This document shows, in pieces, positions 33,578 to 43,087 of a DNA stretch of 64,000 nt (position 1 is the first letter of the stretch; every line of letters starts with the position of its first letter). The notes beneath the pieces were generated by a model that saw only the letters and a program-made list of their open reading frames with translations, made no database searches and had not been told where the DNA came from. A program made the position numbers and the translations under genes. The DNA lies in assembly GCA_934631985.1 (NCBI GenBank), contig CAKTYE010000004.1:1-64000 (forward strand). Reading direction: 5' to 3'. This stretch comes from an uncultured Clostridia bacterium. Its GTDB lineage: Bacteria; Bacillota; Clostridia; Christensenellales; Aristaeellaceae.

Positions 33578-36500
33578 TTATGCAAACAATGCGCGAATAT
33601 CCTGCTCCGTCAACCGGGTCACCAGTTCCTCGCCGGGGGTGATGAGCTGATCGAACAGCGCTTTCTTGCGCTGCCCCAGCGCCACCACCTGCTCCTCAAT
33701 GGATTCGTGGGTCACCAGCCGCAGCACCTCCACCTTGTGGGTCTGACCGATGCGATGCGCGCGGTCCGTGGCCTGATCCTCGGCAGCAGGATTCCACCAG
33801 GGGTCATAGTGAATCACCATGTCCGCGCCCGTCAGGTTCAGGCCTGTACCGCCAGCCTTCAGGGAGATCAGGAAAATCTGCGTGTCGCCCTCGTTGAACT
33901 CCTTCGTCATTTCCATGCGGCGGTTCGCAGGGGTCTCGCCATCCAAATACATGCAGGAATAGCCCGCCGCTTCCAGCTGCTTGCGCAGAATTTTCAGCAT
34001 GGACGTGAACTGGGAGAACAGCAACACGCGGCGGCCTGCCGCCATGGCCCCCGGCAGCACCTCCAGCAGCATTTCCAGCTTGCCGGAGGAGCCGGTGTAG
34101 TCCGGCAGCACCAGCGCCGGATGGCAGCAGATCTGCCGCAGCTCGGTGATGGCCGCCAGCACCTCTGTGCGGCCCCGGCCCAGGCCCTTTTCGGTCATGA
34201 CGTGATCCACCCGCTCCTTCAGGCGAATCATCGCCGCCTGATAGACCTTCAATTGCTCGGGCGTCATCTGGGCCGTCAGCACTTCCTCGATCTTGTCGGG
34301 AAGCTCGGTCAGCACGTCCTTCTTCAGGCGGCGCATCAGGAAGGGGCGAATGCGCTTGCGCAGGTCCTCGGCATCGTGACCATCCTGATAGCGGCGCAGA
34401 AACGCGCTGTAGCTGTTCAGATACCCCGGCAGCACAAAGTCAAAGATGCTCCACAGCTCGCCCGCGCTGTTCTCCATGGGCGTACCCGTCAGTGCGAAGC
34501 GGGTCTGCGCCTGCAATTGCTTCACCGCCACCGCGCCGACGCTGCCCGCATTCTTGATATGCTGGGCCTCATCGAGGATTACAAAGCGGAAAGGAATGTC
34601 CGTCAGCTGGTCGATGTCCCGGCGAATCAGCGGGTAGGACGTGATCAGCACGTCCACATCCCCGGCTTCCTTGACATGGCGAATTTGGTTGGAGCGCTGC
34701 ACACTGGAGCCGCCCAGCACCATCACGGACAGGTCAGGTGCAAAGCGGTTGATCTCGCTGAGCCAGTTGTAGGCCAGGGACGTGGGTGCAACCACCAGCG
34801 ACACGCTGTGCGCCTGATTCTGATGCACATCCTGAAGCAGCGCGATCACCTGCACCGTTTTGCCCAGACCCATGTCATCCGCCAGCACGCCGCCCATGTG
34901 CAGCCGATCCAGCGTTTTCAACCAGTGATAGCCGCGCTGCTGATAGGGCCGCAGGGTCAGTCCCTTCGGCAGCTCAATGTCGCCCTCCTCCGGCTCGGAG
35001 AGCGCCGCAATGGTGTCCTTCACGCTGCGCTCCACCTCCACAGGCAGGTGGCAGTTTTCCAGCAGGCTGTTCAGGTAGCAGGTGCGGTAGGAGCGCAGGC
35101 TGATGGCGTCCCCGTTGGGGCATACCTTGTCGATGCCCTCCAGCACGGCGGCCTCATACACGCTGTCCGCCAGCTCCTGCCACTCGTCCATGTCGCTCAG
35201 GTCCAGGAAGGAGCCGTCCTTCAGGCGGAAATATTTCCGCCGCTTTGCCAACGCTTCCAGAATGCCCATGATCTCCTGGGCAGGCTCACCGTCCTCGGTA
35301 AAGCTCAGCTCCAGTCGGTTGCCGTTCAGCCCCATGCGGCCCCGCAGAATGGGACGGCGGGGCGTCATCTTCTTGAAATCCTTGCTCAGATAGACCTCGC
35401 AGCTTTGCTGCAAGCGGCCCACGCCCTCGGAGACAAAGTTGAAAATAGCCTCCTGCCCCGTGAGGTACACGCGACCCTTCCGCACATAAAAACCGGAGTT
35501 TGCCAGCGTATCCAACACCTGACGCTCCGCCGCCGCGTCCCGCAGCAGGAACTTCTCGCCCTTGCTCAGGGGCGCGTCGGGGATCTCCTCATCAAAGGGG
35601 TCGATCTCCCTGTCACCGTAGCACAGCAGCGTTTTGGCGACGACCTCCTTGCCCTCCTTGTCCAGGTAAATGCGGGGAACCAGCGGGAGCTTGACCAGCT
35701 GCTTTTCCAGCTCGCTGTCCATGTCCACCACGCCCGTCAGCTTCAGGAAGGGGATCAGCTCGCCCACCACGCGGGCGGTCTCCCGGGTGGGATAATCAAA
35801 GGCACTGCGGCCCTCGTACTGCTCCGCCAGCAGCACCCGCAGCACACTCTGCTGGCTGGGGTCTACGGCGATGACCGCCCCGGAAAAGATGCCATAGGCA
35901 CAGGAGGTAGTCAGCGGTACAAAGTCCTTCGGGAACCGCGCCGTCACCGTCAGTCCCCGCAGGGAGCCGGTCACGCGGTAAAACAGCGGGAGCTTCGCCT
36001 CCCGCACCCGCTTGATGTGATAGGCCTTGCCATCCACCGCCATGCGGAAGGAGAGGTTCTTCAGCTCTGCCAGCACCGCCGCCGCAAAGGGCTCCGGCAG
36101 CGGCATGACCCGCAGGTCCGCCCCGCGCAGGCTGGTGCCTGCTTCCTTCTGTGCCAGGCACAGTGCCTTCAAAATATCCAGAATACGGTTTTCGGCGGGG
36201 GTAAAGTGCATCCATTCCGGCTGAAAGGTGAAGCCCTTGCCGAAGCTCAGCGCTTCGCGGGTCTCCATACTTTCAATAAACTGCGGAATGCTCCGCACCA
36301 CATAAAGCCGTTCCTCGCCCACGCGCAGGCCGATGCGGATCCTCGGCATATCGCGGGATTCTTCACTTTCATACAGCAGGGTGATCTCCATGCGGAGGGT
36401 ACCGTCCTCCGGCAGGGTACGTTCCATGGCGCTGAGCAGCTTCGGGCCCGCAACGGCAGCCTTGCGCCGCAATAGCTCCTCCAGTGCGCCGGATTCCTGC

Positions 36501-36745
36501 GCCAATAACGTCGCGGCAACGACGTGGCGGCACGCGCCCGTGTTCTGATACGTCTCGCAGCCGCAGCGGGCAGGGCCATCCAGGCTGAACACGACTTCCT
36601 GCCGGGGACTTCCGGCAACAACATAACGCAGCGACGTGGCGCTGGTTTCCAGCACACGAACGCCGCCGCGCTGATACATGGACTCACCGGCGTTCCATTC
36701 TTCCTCACCGGCCAGCATTTTCAAACGATAGGGGCCCTGTGTCAT
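33578..36745 (-). CDS. SWIM zinc-finger SNF2-family helicase
   Basis: A 1055-residue Swi2/Snf2 ATPase. The N-terminal SWIM finger shows CGCETYQNTGACRHVVA (about 60-76), followed by a several-hundred-residue bacterial SNF2 N-domain. The motor follows with LRPYQQRGYHWL, Walker A DDMGLGKTVQ, DEAQHIKN, TGTPMENS, and in the second lobe LFSQFTSML, DGETPANRR and DRAHRIGQTHKV. Such proteins translocate on DNA and are thought to act in repair or transcription recycling. The ATG has GGAG 11 bases upstream. It is a single-gene unit. Confidence 0.93.
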   Translation of the reverse strand: MTQGPYRLKMLAGEEEWNAGESMYQRGGVRVLETSATSLRYVVAGSPRQEVVFSLDGPARCGCETYQNTGACRHVVAATLLAQESGALEELLRRKAAVAGPKLLSAMERTLPEDGTLRMEITLLYESEESRDMPRIRIGLRVGEERLYVVRSIPQFIESMETREALSFGKGFTFQPEWMHFTPAENRILDILKALCLAQKEAGTSLRGADLRVMPLPEPFAAAVLAELKNLSFRMAVDGKAYHIKRVREAKLPLFYRVTGSLRGLTVTARFPKDFVPLTTSCAYGIFSGAVIAVDPSQQSVLRVLLAEQYEGRSAFDYPTRETARVVGELIPFLKLTGVVDMDSELEKQLVKLPLVPRIYLDKEGKEVVAKTLLCYGDREIDPFDEEIPDAPLSKGEKFLLRDAAAERQVLDTLANSGFYVRKGRVYLTGQEAIFNFVSEGVGRLQQSCEVYLSKDFKKMTPRRPILRGRMGLNGNRLELSFTEDGEPAQEIMGILEALAKRRKYFRLKDGSFLDLSDMDEWQELADSVYEAAVLEGIDKVCPNGDAISLRSYRTCYLNSLLENCHLPVEVERSVKDTIAALSEPEEGDIELPKGLTLRPYQQRGYHWLKTLDRLHMGGVLADDMGLGKTVQVIALLQDVHQNQAHSVSLVVAPTSLAYNWLSEINRFAPDLSVMVLGGSSVQRSNQIRHVKEAGDVDVLITSYPLIRRDIDQLTDIPFRFVILDEAQHIKNAGSVGAVAVKQLQAQTRFALTGTPMENSAGELWSIFDFVLPGYLNSYSAFLRRYQDGHDAEDLRKRIRPFLMRRLKKDVLTELPDKIEEVLTAQMTPEQLKVYQAAMIRLKERVDHVMTEKGLGRGRTEVLAAITELRQICCHPALVLPDYTGSSGKLEMLLEVLPGAMAAGRRVLLFSQFTSMLKILRKQLEAAGYSCMYLDGETPANRRMEMTKEFNEGDTQIFLISLKAGGTGLNLTGADMVIHYDPWWNPAAEDQATDRAHRIGQTHKVEVLRLVTHESIEEQVVALGQRKKALFDQLITPGEELVTRLTEQDIRALFA

Positions 36746-36912
36746 ATCGGTCGTTCACTCCATACAGTCACATGTTCCGACGCCAAAAAAACGGCATCCT
36801 TTCCCACTTCGCCATGCGCACTGCGAATCCCTGCTAGATAAAGAAAAGTTTTCGCGCGGAAATGGAAGGTAGCGGGGGAATACCCATGGCTATTGGGGAT
36901 TCCTGCGGGGAG

Positions 36913-36971
36913 TTTATCCTCCACCATCCGTCCTGTGGACGGATGATCCCCCTCCTTCTGCGGAAAGAGGC
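36913..36971. repeat. Dispersed palindromic repeat, family B
   Basis: TTTATCCTCCACCATCCG, then a GTCC..GGAC palindrome and CCCCTCCTTCTGCGG, closely matching the copy at 4570-4626. The whole 36,746-37,179 gap (434 bases) holds this repeat, a GCCTTTC/GAAAGGC hairpin near 37,079-37,103 and no gene. Confidence 0.7.
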
Positions 36972-37179
36972 TAGCAGAAGTCTCGTGCTAGCGCGGAGCG
37001 CAGCTTTGCTGCTACCTTGCCACATGATGGAACGTGCAATTCAAGTATTTGTTCAAGCCTTCAGCATAGCTGCACACTGCCTTTCCTCTACATAAAGAAA
37101 GGCACCCTTTTCCCTCTCCCCGCATATTCTCCCCAGTGTGGGGAAACTCCGGTGCGCATGCTCACAGGAGGGAATGCCT

Positions 37180-37860
37180 ATGAAACTCACCAACTTCCTC
37201 ACCCAGGTCTCCGCCATCGCTGCGGAAAGTCCCCGCTACCGTCTTGGCGGCGATGGACGCGACGGCACCTGCGACTGCATTGGACTGATCATCGGCGCGA
37301 TCCGCCGCGCAGGCGGAAGCTGGCCCGGTACCCATGGCACCAATTATGCCGCCCGTTATGAGACCCTCGACCTGCGCCCGCTGGAAACTGTTAGTCAGCT
37401 TCGGCTGGGCGATATTGTCTATAAGGCCCATGAAAAGGGCGCAAAGGGCTGGTCCCTGCCCCAGCGGTATTGGTCCGGGACCGACCTGCGGGATTATTAT
37501 CACGTCGGCGTGGTGACAAGCGTCTCTCCACTGGAGATCACCCACTGCACCACCTCCGGCATCCGCCGGGATACGCGGCTGGGACAGTGGCGCTTTGTCG
37601 GCTGGCTGAAGCGGGTGAATAAGCCCGAGACCCCCGGCCTGCCTGCGCCTGTTCTCACCATGCGGGTCACCTCCCCCAATGGTCAGCCTGTAAAGCTCCG
37701 CGCACAGCCCACCAAGAAAAGCAGCCTGTATTGGAACGTCCCCGTGGGCGCAGAGGTCACCGTGCTGGCGCAAAACACCGGGTCGGACGGCTGGTATGAG
37801 GTACTGTATGGCAAGCAGCGCGGCTATATGATGGTAGAGTTTCTGACCACAATCTCCTAA
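37180..37860 (+). CDS. NlpC/P60 cysteine peptidase with C-terminal SH3 domain
   Basis: A 226-residue protein. The NlpC/P60 domain has the catalytic Cys in GTCDCIGLIIGAIRRAGG (near residue 30) and the His in YYHVGVVTS (near 110). This is followed at about 165-225 by one SH3-like domain (VKLRAQPTKKSSLYWNVPVG to GYMMVEFL). Such enzymes cut peptidoglycan stem peptides. There is no signal peptide, so it may be delivered by lysis, as phage or defence-related hydrolases are, or act in the cytosol. The ATG follows AGGAGG by 8 bases. The upstream gap is repeat DNA. Confidence 0.8.
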   Translation: MKLTNFLTQVSAIAAESPRYRLGGDGRDGTCDCIGLIIGAIRRAGGSWPGTHGTNYAARYETLDLRPLETVSQLRLGDIVYKAHEKGAKGWSLPQRYWSGTDLRDYYHVGVVTSVSPLEITHCTTSGIRRDTRLGQWRFVGWLKRVNKPETPGLPAPVLTMRVTSPNGQPVKLRAQPTKKSSLYWNVPVGAEVTVLAQNTGSDGWYEVLYGKQRGYMMVEFLTTIS

Positions 37861-37868
37861 CACAAAAG

Positions 37869-37903
37869 AGCGAGGGAGACACAACTCCCTCGCCCGATGT
37901 TTT
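37869..37903. terminator. Hairpin between convergent NlpC/P60 and dtd genes
   Basis: GCGAGGGAG and CTCCCTCGC form a perfect 9-bp stem, followed on the plus strand by TTTTTT a few bases on and on the minus strand by TCTTTTG. It shares the GAGGGAG arm with family C repeats. Confidence 0.7.
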
Positions 37904-37911
37904 TTGAAAAT

Positions 37912-38361
37912 TTAGAAGTTCTTGGTGCTGTCCAGCAGGATCGTCACTGGCCCGTCGTTGATCAGCTGCACCTCCATGTGGGTGCGGAAGCGGCCCGTTG
38001 CCACCCGAATGCCCTGCGCACACCATGCCGCTACCAGCTGCTCATATAGGGCGTTTGCTTCCTCGGGACGGGCGGCGGCAATGAAGCTGGGACGACGGCC
38101 GCCCCGCGCATCGCCGTACAGGGTGAACTGACTTACCGCCAAAATCGCCCCGCCAACATCCTTCAGGCTCAGGTTCATCTTGTCCTCCGCGTCCTCAAAT
38201 ACGCGCAGGTTCGGCACCTTGTCCGCCATGTAGCGGAGATCCTTCTCCGTGTCCTCGGTGCTTACGCCGATCAATACCATAAAGCCGGGGCCGATCTTCC
38301 CCACCGTCTCCCCCGCCACCGTAACGGAGGCTTCCTTTACCCGCTGAACTACGCAACGCAT
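37912..38361 (-). CDS. dtd: D-aminoacyl-tRNA deacylase
   Basis: A 149-residue dimeric enzyme that frees tRNAs from D-amino acids and from mischarged glycine. It begins MRCVVQRVKEASV and shows the catalytic SQFTLYGD and NDGPVTILLDS motifs, the latter with the Gly-cisPro pair that excludes L-substrates. Length is normal. It begins 6 bases after the stop of rel, and the rel-dtd order is common in Firmicutes. Confidence 0.97.
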   Translation of the reverse strand: MRCVVQRVKEASVTVAGETVGKIGPGFMVLIGVSTEDTEKDLRYMADKVPNLRVFEDAEDKMNLSLKDVGGAILAVSQFTLYGDARGGRRPSFIAAARPEEANALYEQLVAAWCAQGIRVATGRFRTHMEVQLINDGPVTILLDSTKNF

Positions 38362-38367
38362 ACGCTC

Positions 38368-40578
38368 TTAACCTGCCGATCTGTAAACTTCAATAATATC
38401 CTGCCGCTTTTGCAGCTGCCGAATGACCCGATCCACCTGCTCACGGCTGGAAACGGAAAGGGTCATACCGATGGTCGAGGTCCCCTTCTTGTCGTCCACC
38501 TTGGCGGTGACGGCGCGAATCGGTACGTTCAGTTCGCCGATGTACATCGCCAGCTCGCCCAGCAGACTGACATGGTCGTAAGCGATGACCTGAATGGAGG
38601 CCTCAAACTGACCGCTGCTTTCCTCCGCCCAGGAGACGTTCACCCGGCGCTCCTCCTCGCCGTTCTGCGCATTCACGCAGTCAGCCTTGTGGATGGTCAC
38701 GCCGCGTCCGCGGGTGATATAGCCCACAATGTCGTCGCCCGGCACCGGGTTGCAGCACTTGCCGAAGCGTACCTGAATGCCCTCCAGCCCCTCCATGATG
38801 ATGCCCTGGGTAGCCTTGGGCCGCTTCTGCTGCTGTTGCTGCTGATGCTGCTCCTGCGTGGGCAGCTCCGCCAGGTTTTGCTTCGGGGTGGGCGCTTCAT
38901 GCAGCCGCTGCTCATCCAGCAAGCGCGTCACTACATAAATGGAGGCCAGACCGCCATAGCCCACCGCGGCATAAAGGTCATCCAGCTCCTGGAAACCGTA
39001 CTTCTTCAGCATGCCGTCGTAATATTCCGGCTTGGTCAGGTTGGAAAGCTGCGTGCCGCGGCGCTTGCATTCCCGCTCCACCATATCCTTGCCGCGCTCA
39101 ACGTTCTCATCCCGGCGCTCATTCTTGAAGAACTGACGAATTTTCGCCTTGGCCTGGGGGGTCTTGCAAATTTTCAGCCAGTCCATGCTCGGCCCCTTGG
39201 ACGAGGAGGACGTGATGATCTCCACCCGGTCGCCGGTTTCCAGCACCGTGTCGATGGGGACGATCTTGCCGTTGATCTTCGCGCCGACGCAGGCGTTGCC
39301 TACGCCGCTGTGAATCTGATAGGCGAAGTCCAGGGGCGTTGCGCCCTTGGGCATGGAAATGACGTCGCCCTTGGGGGTGAACAGGAACACCTCCTCTGAA
39401 AACAGGTCGGTTTTCAGGGTGTCCATGAACTCCTTGCCATCCCGGGTATCGCTCTGCCAGTCCAGGATCTGCCGCAGCCAGTAGAGCTTGTTGTCCAGGT
39501 CGTTGCCCTTCTGCTCACCCTCCTTATAGCGCCAGTGGGCCGCAATGCCGTATTCCGCTACCCGGTGCATTTCCCAGGTGCGAATCTGCACCTCAAAGGG
39601 GAAGGGCATTTTCCGTCCGCCCACCACCGTGGTGTGCAGGCTTTGATACATGTTCGCCTTGGGAACGGAGATATAATCCTTGAACCGTCCGGGGATCTGG
39701 TTCCACAGGGTATGCACAATGCCCAGCACCGCATAACAGTCCGGGATGGTGTCCACCAGCACCCGAATGGCGATCAGGTCGTAGATCTGCTCAAAGGGCT
39801 TGTTTTGCAGCACCATTTTCCGATAGATAGAATAAAAGTGCTTGGGCCGCCCATCAATGTCATAATGAATGTGCTGCTCATCCAGCTTGGCGGACAGCTC
39901 CTCGATGACCATGCGGATGTTCTCCTGCCGCTCGGCCCGCTTCAGGCCCACCTTCTGCACCAGATTCTGATACCCTGCCGGGTCGATATAGCGCAGGGAC
40001 AGATCCTCCAGCTCCTGCTTGATGGCGTACACGCCCAGGCGGTGTGCCAGCGGCGCATAAATGTCAAGGGTCTCCCGGGCGATGGCAACCTGCCGTGCGG
40101 GAGCCTGGAATTTCAGGGTGCGCATGTTGTGCAGGCGGTCCGCCAGCTTGATCAGCACCACGCGGATGTCCTTGCTCATGGCAAGAATCATCTTGCGCAG
40201 GCTTTCGGCCTGTGCCTCCTCCCGGTCGGCAAAGTCCAGCTTGTTCAGCTTGGTCACGCCGTCCACCAGACGGGCGACCTCCGCGCCGAACTCCTGCTGA
40301 ATAGTCTCCAGCGTGATGCCCTCGCAGTCCTCCACCGTGTCGTGCAGTAGCCCCGCCGCAATGGTGGGCGCATCGATCATCAATTCGGTCAGGATGCTTG
40401 CCACAAAGCAGGGATGGATGAAATACGGCTCGCCGCTTTTGCGCGTCTGCCCCGCGTGGGCCTTTTCGGCAAAGTGATAAGCCTTCTCCACCAGCTTATA
40501 GCTGTCGCCGGGGTGATATTTCTGAATCCGTGCCAGCATCTGATCCAGCGGCATGGCTTCATAATTCGTGTATCCCAT
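38368..40578 (-). CDS. rel: Bifunctional (p)ppGpp synthetase/hydrolase Rel
   Basis: A 736-residue RelA/SpoT enzyme controlling the stringent response. The HD hydrolase domain keeps GLLHDTVEDC and KLADRLHNMRTL, so hydrolysis should be active. The synthetase domain shows RPKHFYSIYRKM and PKANMYQSLHTTV. TGS (VFLFTPKGDVISMPKGATPLDFAY), zinc-finger (GKCCNPVPGDDIVGY) and C-terminal ACT domains follow. A Gln-rich stretch near residue 590 separates the last domains. The ATG at 40578 has AGGGAGG 6 bases upstream; the earlier in-frame ATG touches that site. Confidence 0.96.
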   Translation of the reverse strand: MGYTNYEAMPLDQMLARIQKYHPGDSYKLVEKAYHFAEKAHAGQTRKSGEPYFIHPCFVASILTELMIDAPTIAAGLLHDTVEDCEGITLETIQQEFGAEVARLVDGVTKLNKLDFADREEAQAESLRKMILAMSKDIRVVLIKLADRLHNMRTLKFQAPARQVAIARETLDIYAPLAHRLGVYAIKQELEDLSLRYIDPAGYQNLVQKVGLKRAERQENIRMVIEELSAKLDEQHIHYDIDGRPKHFYSIYRKMVLQNKPFEQIYDLIAIRVLVDTIPDCYAVLGIVHTLWNQIPGRFKDYISVPKANMYQSLHTTVVGGRKMPFPFEVQIRTWEMHRVAEYGIAAHWRYKEGEQKGNDLDNKLYWLRQILDWQSDTRDGKEFMDTLKTDLFSEEVFLFTPKGDVISMPKGATPLDFAYQIHSGVGNACVGAKINGKIVPIDTVLETGDRVEIITSSSSKGPSMDWLKICKTPQAKAKIRQFFKNERRDENVERGKDMVERECKRRGTQLSNLTKPEYYDGMLKKYGFQELDDLYAAVGYGGLASIYVVTRLLDEQRLHEAPTPKQNLAELPTQEQHQQQQQQKRPKATQGIIMEGLEGIQVRFGKCCNPVPGDDIVGYITRGRGVTIHKADCVNAQNGEEERRVNVSWAEESSGQFEASIQVIAYDHVSLLGELAMYIGELNVPIRAVTAKVDDKKGTSTIGMTLSVSSREQVDRVIRQLQKRQDIIEVYRSAG

Positions 40579-40629
40579 TTGCATCCTCCCTTCAAGCCGC
40601 CCCTGCAAGGCGATAATCCTTTCCGTTGC

Positions 40630-42960
40630 TCAGGCTTTTCCGGCCCGCAGATAGCGGATCAGCGGACTGTCCGCCATGCTGCACTTCACCGCCGGCAAAA
40701 GCCGCAGTTGAAAGGGCTGCATGGAAAACTCCGCCAGCTTCACCTGATGAAACGCCGTCAGCCCCACCAGCACCTGTGCACGGGTCAGGCCGCACTGCGC
40801 CATCAGTCCGCCGGGGCGCTCCACCCCACCGCTGTACAGCGCCCTGTACAGCCCCCGCAGCGGCTCATCCGCCAGGGCCAGCGTATCCAGCAGCTCCCGC
40901 AGGGCGGGCGCAGGTTTCATCACATGGAGCGCCGCCCGGGGACAGTGCGCGCGGATCGCCGCCAGCTCCCCCGGCAACACGTCGCCCTCCAGCAGCACGA
41001 TGTGGTGCCACTGATCCCTGAGCTTCGTCAGGTCGTAAGCGCACAGCAGCGTGTTGAAGGGCCGTGGGTCCTCCGCTGCGCCTGCGCACACATCCGTCAG
41101 GCCCGGATAAGCCGCCAGAAAGCTGCGGCAGGTCTCCAGCAGATGTGCCAGGCACAGCGTTCCCTGACCCTCCCGCAGCAGCCTTCCCAGGGCGGCGTTC
41201 GTCTCCGGGCGCGGGCTGTCTGATGATCCTGTTAAATTCTCCGCGAGGGTCGTCATTTCCTGCAAAAGCGCCTCGAAAAACGCATCTTCCGCAGGCAGCG
41301 GCGATGCACAGGCCGCAGGCAGCAATGCCTTGACCTGCAATTGCGGCGTAACGCGCTCCCGCCACACATTTTTTTCAGGAGCGAACAGCACATCCACGCG
41401 GGTCAAGCCCTTGTCCGCCAGGTCGCCCAGCTGAAAGGCGATGCCGTCCCGCACGGTGTTGCCCTCGCACAGGGACAGCTTCAAATGCTTGCCGTCCACA
41501 CCCACTCGCCGGGCCTGCTGCACGGACACGTCCCGTGCCAGAAACATGGGCGCAGGGTTGCCATAGCCCGTGGGCTGCATCAGCTCCAGTTGGTCAATGA
41601 GCGGCAGATCGACCTCCTCCAGCGTCAGGGGCAGGTCGTATTCCTGCTCGGGGACAAAGCAGTTTGGGTCGCAGCTTTCCGTGATCGCCAGCGACAGGCG
41701 GCGGCGCAGTTCCGGCACCAGCTCCGCCTGCATGGTCAGTCCCGCCGCCTGCTCATGCCCGCCAAAGCGCAAAAACAAATCCTTGCAGGTGGACAGCATG
41801 GCATGGATGTTCACCCCCGGAATGGATCGGCAGGACCCCACCGCCGTGTCGCCCGTGCGGCTGAGGACGATGGTGGGCCAGTGGAAGCGCTCGCAGATGC
41901 GCCCCGCCGCCAGCCCGATCACGCCGCTGTTCCAGTTTTCCCCCATGACCACAATGGCCTTGTGGGTATAGAAGTCCGTGGTCTTTTCCATTTCCGCAAG
42001 GGCCTGCTGGGTGATCTCCTGCTCCAGGCTTTGGCGGGTCTGGTTGTTTTCCTCCAAATGTGCGGCGATGCGCTGGGCCACTGCTTCGTCCTGGGTGGTC
42101 AGCAGCTCCACGCCCTGACCGGCCTCCTCCAGGCGGCCCCCCGCATTCAGGCGCGGCCCCAGTCGAAAGCCCACATGCCCTGCGTTGACCGGGGGCGTTA
42201 CGCCGCTGACCGTCATCAGCGCCCGCAGGCCCGGGCGGATGGTGGTCGCCATGCTTTCCAGGCCCATTTTGACAATGACGCGGTTTTCGTCCACCAGCGG
42301 CACAATATCCGCAACGGTCGCCAGTGCCGCCAGCTCCAGCCGCTTGCGCACCCCCGCCATGCCCTGCATTTTCTGGCAGATTTTCAGCGCCACACCTGCG
42401 CCGCACAGCCGCCGGAAGGGATACTCCCCCAGCAGGGGATTCAGCACCGCGTCTGCCGGGGAGGGGGTATCCGCCAGTTGGTGATGGTCGGTGACGATGA
42501 CCGTCATGCCCAGCTCCCGGGCCAGGCGCACCTCCTCATGGTTGGTCACGCCGCAGTCCACGGTCAGCAGCAGCCTGCTGCGCTTGGCGATCTGCCGCAC
42601 CGCATCGCAGTTCAGGCCATAGCCTTCCCCATGTCGGCTGGGGATATAGTAATCCACCTCCGCGCCTTCCTCGCGCAGGGTTTCCAGCATGATGGATGTG
42701 GCGCACACGCCATCCACGTCATAGTCGCCGTAGATCATGATGGGCAGATGCTGGTCAATGGCCTGCCGCAGCAGCGCCACGGCCTTGTCCATGTCCTGCA
42801 TCAGGGAAGGATCGTGCAACTGATCCAGCGCCGGGTGCAAAAAGCGTTCCGCCTTTTCCGGGGTATCCATGCCCCGGGTACGCAAAAGCCCGGAAAGCCA
42901 CAGGGGCAGCTCCCCCACCGGACGGTTATCCTCCACGCCCCGACGAACCAGATGCAGCAC
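40630..42960 (-). CDS. recJ: Single-stranded-DNA exonuclease RecJ
   Basis: A 776-residue 5'-3' exonuclease for recombination and mismatch repair. The DHH domain carries IYGDYDVDGVCATS, LTVDCGVTNHEE and VTDHHQ. The DHHA1 part shows GENWNSGVIGLAAGR and FGGHEQAAGLTM. An OB fold and an extra C-terminal region of about 200 residues follow, as in the longer Firmicute RecJ. I choose the GTG at 42960 because AAAGGAGG lies 8 bases before it. The rel gene follows about 50 bases later and may be in the same transcript. Confidence 0.94.
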   Translation of the reverse strand: MLHLVRRGVEDNRPVGELPLWLSGLLRTRGMDTPEKAERFLHPALDQLHDPSLMQDMDKAVALLRQAIDQHLPIMIYGDYDVDGVCATSIMLETLREEGAEVDYYIPSRHGEGYGLNCDAVRQIAKRSRLLLTVDCGVTNHEEVRLARELGMTVIVTDHHQLADTPSPADAVLNPLLGEYPFRRLCGAGVALKICQKMQGMAGVRKRLELAALATVADIVPLVDENRVIVKMGLESMATTIRPGLRALMTVSGVTPPVNAGHVGFRLGPRLNAGGRLEEAGQGVELLTTQDEAVAQRIAAHLEENNQTRQSLEQEITQQALAEMEKTTDFYTHKAIVVMGENWNSGVIGLAAGRICERFHWPTIVLSRTGDTAVGSCRSIPGVNIHAMLSTCKDLFLRFGGHEQAAGLTMQAELVPELRRRLSLAITESCDPNCFVPEQEYDLPLTLEEVDLPLIDQLELMQPTGYGNPAPMFLARDVSVQQARRVGVDGKHLKLSLCEGNTVRDGIAFQLGDLADKGLTRVDVLFAPEKNVWRERVTPQLQVKALLPAACASPLPAEDAFFEALLQEMTTLAENLTGSSDSPRPETNAALGRLLREGQGTLCLAHLLETCRSFLAAYPGLTDVCAGAAEDPRPFNTLLCAYDLTKLRDQWHHIVLLEGDVLPGELAAIRAHCPRAALHVMKPAPALRELLDTLALADEPLRGLYRALYSGGVERPGGLMAQCGLTRAQVLVGLTAFHQVKLAEFSMQPFQLRLLPAVKCSMADSPLIRYLRAGKA

Positions 42961-42991
42961 AGCGCCAGCCTCCTTTGCAATATGTTTGGAG

Positions 42992-43020
42992 TATACATGT
43001 CCCCACGCCAAAAAGCAAGT
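42992..43020 (-). promoter_or_regulatory. Possible recJ promoter
   Basis: On the minus strand TTGCTT (43015-43020), 17 bases, TATACT (42992-42997), about 30 bases before the GTG start. Confidence 0.5.
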
Positions 43021-43021
43021 A

Positions 43022-43050
43022 TTGCTCCACGCCTTTGCGTGTGCTATGAT
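43022..43050 (+). promoter_or_regulatory. Promoter of the phosphodiester glycosidase gene
   Basis: TTGCTC (43022-43027), 17 bases, TATGAT (43045-43050) preceded by TGC. Its -35 lies one base from the -35 of the divergent recJ promoter. Confidence 0.55.
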
Positions 43051-43087
43051 GTAGAAAACTTTTCCCTTTCAGGAGGTCTGACCCTTC

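Noticed and set aside
33482..36475. 997-codon open frame opposite the SNF2 helicase gene
   Set aside because: An antisense shadow of a recognised gene, His/Gln-rich as such shadows usually are.
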